From assembly GCF_003646465.1 (NCBI RefSeq), contig NZ_QZEX01000010.1:102000-165999 (forward strand): a stretch of DNA of 64,000 nt. Direction: 5' to 3'. Below the pieces are notes generated by a model. It did not search any database. It worked only from the letters and a program-made list of their open reading frames with translations, and was not told the origin of the DNA. The translations under genes and the position numbers were made by a program. This document shows, piece by piece, positions 61,541 to 64,000 of this stretch; within the stretch, counting starts at the first letter, position 1; the number at the start of each line of letters is the position of its first letter. Source of the stretch: Chachezhania antarctica (GTDB lineage: Bacteria; Pseudomonadota; Alphaproteobacteria; Rhodobacterales; Rhodobacteraceae).

Positions 61541-62489
61541 TCTACTTGCCAAAAGCCTAGCGCAAATGGGTTCCAAACCTTCTGCGGCTGTCGAGGAGAA
61601 CGACCAGAAGCCCGGCGAAGGAGCCCCTCGCTCGCTGAAAAGCATGTCAGACGTGCTCTCTCAAGTTTCGGCCCAAGCTTCCCAAGAAGTGGATGTCAGC
61701 GAAATCTCGGATTCCGAAATTGCAGACAGGTTTGACGTGGCCGAGGGGCTTGACGATCTCATTGAGTCGATCCGGACTTCTGGTCAACAGCTTCCTGCCC
61801 TGCTTCGGTATCGGCGTGGAGTCGGCCCTCGCTACGAAGTTGTCTATGGTCGCAGAAGAATCGCAGCCTGTCGGGCGCTTGGGATCAAGGTCAAAGCCTA
61901 CATCAAGGAAATGGACCAACGTGAGGCACTTGTCTCTCAAGCCTTAGAAAACTCCGCTCGCCTCGAACGAAGTTTCATTGAACAAGCTATCTTCGCAATC
62001 AAGCTCGAAGAACAGGGTTTCACCAGGGCAGAAATCGGAGATGTCCTCGCAGTCGACAAGGGAACCCTCAGCAAGCTGATAAGTGTAGCGCGCGATCTTC
62101 CTGATGTGCTGATCTATGCAATTGGCGCTGCTCATGAGGCAGGGCGGCGACCGTGGCTCGAACTCAGGCGACTCATCAAGATCGAAACTGCTGTGACAGA
62201 CGCTGAAATGCTCTCGCTGGTTCCTGACAATGGTACGCCAACTGAAAAGCTGAGCGCTCTCATTGAGGCGCTTCAGGCTGCTGAAGGCAAGAGCAAAAAG
62301 GCTGTAGGTTTGGCGGCAAATGCTGCCTCTCCTAACCCACTGTCCAGATTAAAGGACAGGCCGGTCTCGTTTAAGGCAAAGGGCAAGCGCCTTATGATCG
62401 AGGTATCGGAACAGAAAGAACGAGGCTTCATCGGTTTTGTCGAAGCCAACCTTGAGAGACTCTACGACGAGTGGAAAAAGAATCCATGA
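61530..62489 (+). CDS. repB: RepB, ParB-type centromere-binding protein
   Basis: A 319-residue RepB. The ParB N-terminal CTPase/arginine motif reads VYGRRRIAACRAL (residues 105-117), and the helix-turn-helix is TRAEIGDVLAVDKGTLSKLI (about residues 165-185). It binds parS and loads RepA for segregation. Length is typical. The candidate parS lies 44 bases downstream of the stop. Confidence 0.96.
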   Translation: MKRDLLAKSLAQMGSKPSAAVEENDQKPGEGAPRSLKSMSDVLSQVSAQASQEVDVSEISDSEIADRFDVAEGLDDLIESIRTSGQQLPALLRYRRGVGPRYEVVYGRRRIAACRALGIKVKAYIKEMDQREALVSQALENSARLERSFIEQAIFAIKLEEQGFTRAEIGDVLAVDKGTLSKLISVARDLPDVLIYAIGAAHEAGRRPWLELRRLIKIETAVTDAEMLSLVPDNGTPTEKLSALIEALQAAEGKSKKAVGLAANAASPNPLSRLKDRPVSFKAKGKRLMIEVSEQKERGFIGFVEANLERLYDEWKKNP

Positions 62490-62532
62490 AGCTGGCGCAG
62501 ATCCACAAACGATAAGCCATTGATTTCGTTAC

Positions 62533-62550
62533 GGTTGGCCGTGGCCAACC
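62533..62550. promoter_or_regulatory. parS: parS-like centromere palindrome
   Basis: GGTTGGCC-GT-GGCCAACC, with two perfect 8-base arms, fits the known repABC parS form (GTT-N4-GC-N4-AAC) except for a GT centre instead of GC. It lies between repB and repC, a usual place for these sites. Only one copy was found. Confidence 0.75.
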
Positions 62551-62595
62551 TATGGAAAAGATAGAAGCAAACAACAAGGAGGCAGACAAGCGCGC

Positions 62596-62644
62596 AAAAA
62601 GAAACCCCCCGAAGGCGGTGAAGCTCTCCAGAGGGTCCCGATTT
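62596..62644 (-). ncRNA. Probable antisense RNA (ctRNA) controlling repC
   Basis: All repABC replicons carry a small antisense RNA between repB and repC. Here the minus strand has a -10-like TATAGT (62656-62651) and, about 40 bases downstream, an intrinsic terminator: ACCGCC-TTCG-GGGGGT (one mismatch, 62619-62604) followed by a T-rich run (TTTCTTTTT, ending at 62596). The predicted RNA is about 50 bases. Its -35 is unclear. Confidence 0.7.
62604..62619 (-). terminator. Intrinsic terminator of the repC antisense RNA
   Basis: A minus-strand stem of six base pairs with one mismatch and a TTCG loop, followed by TTTCTTTTT. Confidence 0.65.
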
Positions 62645-62685
62645 ACTAGCACTATATTGGTACTCCCAAAAACGAATCACTGCAA

Positions 62686-62699
62686 CACCGATTTCGGTG
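62686..62699 (+). promoter_or_regulatory. Hairpin in the repC leader
   Basis: CACCGA-TT-TCGGTG is a perfect 6-base-arm hairpin 29 bases before the repC start. In repABC replicons the repC leader folds alternately with or without the antisense RNA to hide or expose translation signals. This hairpin is a candidate for that switch. Confidence 0.5.
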
Positions 62700-62728
62700 C
62701 CCGGTCGCATTTTGCCGTCTGAAATCAT

Positions 62729-63886
62729 ATGAAACAGGAACAAGTCGCGACTTCAGCAGTCGAGGCGCAGGATAACTGTGCCTTGCAGGAGCCCATTGCC
62801 TTTGCGGGAATGGGCAGCATCGAGCAGCAACCTTCTTTCAGACCGATCACGAGGCGAGATTTGATGGCCGCGGTCAACACCGTCTCCAAAGACCTCGGAC
62901 TGCGCGCAGCCTCTGTTATGGTGATTGATGCTCTACTCAGCTGCCTCCCTTGCAAAGATTCCAAATCAGGTCTCGATAGACCTATTTCGCCACTAACTTT
63001 GCTTACCGTCTACGCGTCCAATAATACACTTTGCTTTCGAGCCAAGGGGATCACCGAGCGACAGCTCAGGCGTCATTTAGAACGCCTAGAAGAAGTTGGG
63101 CTGATCCAACGCAAAGACAGTGCTAACGGGAAACGGTTCCCAATTCATCGCGGCGGGAAGGTTATCGGCGCATTCGGCATTGACCTTTCCCCTCTCCTGG
63201 CACGGGCAGAAGAACTTTTTGCCCTCGCCCAAAAGCGTCGTCAGGAAGCCGATGAGCTGCGCGGTCTTCGCTCCTATATCCAGAAGCTGCGTATGGAATG
63301 TTTAAGACTACCCGTAGGCGAAGACGTAAGTACTTTCTTGGAAGGAACACGCAACATCATGCGCCGCGCCAGTACGACGCTAGTGCAAGCCCGCGCAATC
63401 ATTGACAAGCTTACAGACGTTCTCATGGGCGTGGATCAGGCCAATACAGAAGGAACCCAAGCACCTGTTGCCACGATAGAATCTAAAACCACCACCATAA
63501 ATCAGCCACAACAGAACCTTGATGATACAGCCACAATGACCGCCACAGACGGTCGAAATGTCCGGCACAAAGAACCACAAAAATCATATACAAAAAAAAC
63601 TACGCCAGATTCAAACACAGAGTTTTGGAACAGTCTGACAGTCCTGTCTGAGTTCTATCCCAGTACGCCTCGAACAGAGCGCGCTATGGTGCAAATAATC
63701 TTCGAGTTTGGAAAGATGCTTAGAATAGCTCAGGTTACCCTAACGAAAGCGATTTCAACAATAGGTTACGCGAAAACACTAATGGTCCAAAACCAGATTG
63801 CTGGCAGTGCAGAGCAAATCTCCAACCCTGACGCATACCTAGCTCGAATCATTTCAGCTACCAAACATACCTTAGGGCATCTCTAA
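62729..63886 (+). CDS. repC: RepC, replication initiator
   Basis: A 385-residue RepC. The N-terminal part shows FRPITRRDLMAAVNTV, LRRHLERLEEVGLIQRKDS and NGKRFPIHRGGKVIGAFGID, diagnostic of the family; the middle is a linker rich in Thr, Gln and Asn and low in GC; the C-terminal part ends NPDAYLARII and a short tail. RepC starts replication at an origin usually inside its own gene. The C-terminus lacks the final residues usual for the family and ends where an insertion sequence may start, so the tail may be altered. Confidence 0.95.
   Translation: MKQEQVATSAVEAQDNCALQEPIAFAGMGSIEQQPSFRPITRRDLMAAVNTVSKDLGLRAASVMVIDALLSCLPCKDSKSGLDRPISPLTLLTVYASNNTLCFRAKGITERQLRRHLERLEEVGLIQRKDSANGKRFPIHRGGKVIGAFGIDLSPLLARAEELFALAQKRRQEADELRGLRSYIQKLRMECLRLPVGEDVSTFLEGTRNIMRRASTTLVQARAIIDKLTDVLMGVDQANTEGTQAPVATIESKTTTINQPQQNLDDTATMTATDGRNVRHKEPQKSYTKKTTPDSNTEFWNSLTVLSEFYPSTPRTERAMVQIIFEFGKMLRIAQVTLTKAISTIGYAKTLMVQNQIAGSAEQISNPDAYLARIISATKHTLGHL
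63480..63640. other. oriV: AT-rich segment inside repC, candidate replication origin
   Basis: This stretch (codons of the RepC linker) is clearly poorer in GC than its surroundings, with runs such as TATACAAAAAAAACTACG. In studied repABC plasmids the origin lies in such an AT-rich part of repC. Position only; no direct evidence. Confidence 0.45.
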
Positions 63887-63951
63887 AAATTGCCCTGACC
63901 TTGGCGCTGCGATATCGTGACTTGGTGAACCGGCATATAGGGGATGCAGCA

Positions 63952-64000
63952 ATGACGCAGATGGGTTTCTTTGATCTTTCGGACCGTTATGCGAGCCTTG
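63952..64000 (+). CDS. IS5-family transposase, N-terminus only (runs off the window)
   Basis: An ATG at 63952, with AGGGGATGC-type purines upstream (GGGGAT), starts MTQMGFFDLSDRYASL, the typical beginning of IS5-family transposases of Alphaproteobacteria. Only 16 codons are in view. The element's left end should lie just upstream, perhaps at the GGGCATCTCTAA sequence (63875 on) that also provides the repC stop. Confidence 0.7.
   Translation, partial: MTQMGFFDLSDRYASL

Noticed and set aside
1..64000. CRISPR arrays, tRNA and rRNA genes
   Set aside because: No regularly spaced repeats, cloverleaf-like sequences or ribosomal sequences were seen on reading through.

Overview
The window looks like part of a large repABC-type replicon (plasmid or chromid) of an alphaproteobacterium, most likely a Rhodobacterales (Roseobacter-group) species. 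The reasons are the repA-repB-repC module at the right end, the GC-rich catabolic genes typical of that order, and the gene families present. I see no rRNA, tRNA or CRISPR array.

Positions 1-15660 and 17509-45326 form one very large CoA-thioester catabolic region. It holds two complete branched-chain-amino-acid-type ABC importers, each with an AMP-forming acyl-CoA ligase gene placed between the LivG ATPase and LivH permease genes (3.5-10.4 kb and 33.8-41.9 kb). It also holds six intact acyl-CoA dehydrogenases, five class III CoA-transferase/racemase proteins, four crotonase-fold proteins, three MaoC/hotdog hydratases, two thiolase-fold proteins (one paired with a DUF35 zinc-ribbon protein and lacking the usual nucleophilic cysteine), a PaaK-like AMP-binding protein, a transglutaminase-like protein, an ETF pair, three SDRs and a citryl-CoA-lyase-like protein. 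Together these would import a carboxylic acid, activate it to a CoA ester, epimerise or transfer CoA, dehydrogenate, hydrate, and cleave C-C bonds, with electrons leaving through ETF. The heteromeric dehydrogenase pair and the Ltp2-like thiolase/DUF35 pair suggest a bulky substrate (branched, alicyclic, isoprenoid or steroid-like). The actual substrate cannot be read from sequence.

The most striking signal is a repeated inverted repeat, CTAAC-N4-GTTAG, found at five promoter positions (3361, 23018, 26677, 42841, 45298). They lie in front of both importers, the transglutaminase/dehydrogenase operon, the divergent DUF35/CoA-transferase pair and a CoA-transferase/dehydrogenase operon. This is a TetR-type operator architecture and ties the region into one regulon. 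Its regulator is not evident in the window.

Positions 15661-17400 are a decayed insertion and recombination scar (IS3 transposase remnant, dehydrogenase fragment, nitronate monooxygenase fragment). Positions 45475-51027 carry a TetR-MFP-RND efflux operon and a second TetR gene, and 51014-53235 an HxlR / DODA-like dioxygenase / QorB-like reductase group. An IS6-family element (53251-54059), a tyrosine recombinase, a SWIM-SNF2 helicase and a serine recombinase follow. The replication and partition module (about 60.0-63.9 kb) has a DnaA box, a parS-like palindrome, a probable antisense RNA and repC. A second insertion sequence begins at or inside the repC end and runs off the window.
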